A DNA stretch of 6,111 nt. Source: Bacteroidota bacterium (GTDB lineage: Bacteria; Bacteroidota; Rhodothermia; Balneolales; Balneolaceae). Location: contig JAGXIS010000024.1 of the NCBI GenBank assembly GCA_024635465.1, positions 1 to 6,111 on the forward strand. The letters run 5' to 3'. How positions within the stretch are numbered: the stretch's first letter is position 1; each line of letters starts with the position of its first letter. This document shows positions 6,091-6,111 of the stretch, one piece after another. The notes beneath the pieces are model-generated. The model did not search any database, was not told the DNA's origin, and worked only from the letters and a program-made list of their open reading frames with translations. Made by a program: the position numbers and the translations under genes.

Positions 6091-6111
6091 CTGTCTCTTA
6101 TACACATCTCC
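6091..6111. other. Illumina Nextera (Tn5 mosaic end) adapter remnant
   Basis: The final 21 bases begin CTGTCTCTTATACACATCT, the reverse complement of the 19-bp Tn5 mosaic end used in Nextera libraries, and continue with CC, as the Nextera read-2 side adapter does. This is library sequence left untrimmed at a contig end, not part of the genome. Confidence 0.95.

Overview
The window is 6.1 kb of AT-rich bacterial DNA. It carries seven protein genes, two of them incomplete, and no RNA gene that I can see. The best guess for the host is the Bacteroidota or a sister lineage (Balneolaceae-like). The strongest cue is PanB: its [10 protein letters not shown] segment, its VLEKIP segment and its [12 protein letters not shown] C-terminus match the form I know from Bacteroidota. 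Shine-Dalgarno sequences are mostly weak or absent, which also fits. This assignment is inference, not a database result.

Layout. Positions 1-3573 read on the plus strand: the 3' part of an unrecognised multi-pass membrane protein, a menaquinone/ubiquinone C-methyltransferase (ubiE/menG), 3-hydroxyacyl-ACP dehydratase (fabZ), ketopantoate hydroxymethyltransferase (panB) and the SurE nucleotidase. Positions 3568-4846 read on the minus strand: a small membrane-anchored protein of unknown function, followed 19 bp later by a lipase-like alpha/beta hydrolase. The hydrolase converges on surE so tightly that the two coding regions overlap by 6 bp. After a 226-bp divergent intergenic region holding a 7-bp tandem repeat, a GNAT-like acyltransferase gene runs on the plus strand to the end of the window.

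How the genes fit together. The plus-strand block is core metabolism: quinone methylation, fatty-acid elongation, pantothenate synthesis (the source of the 4'-phosphopantetheine arm of acyl carrier protein) and nucleotide housekeeping. fabZ and panB are joined by an ATGA stop/start overlap and are probably translationally coupled. The minus-strand pair looks like a two-gene operon.

The last 21 bases (6091-6111) match the Illumina Nextera (Tn5 mosaic-end) adapter, so the biological sequence ends at about 6090 and the window end is probably a draft contig end. I did not find a convincing new multi-gene system. The items most worth a second look are the altered nucleophile motif of the hydrolase, the heptamer array between divergent genes, the surE/hydrolase convergent overlap with its palindrome and embedded terminator, and the adapter artefact.
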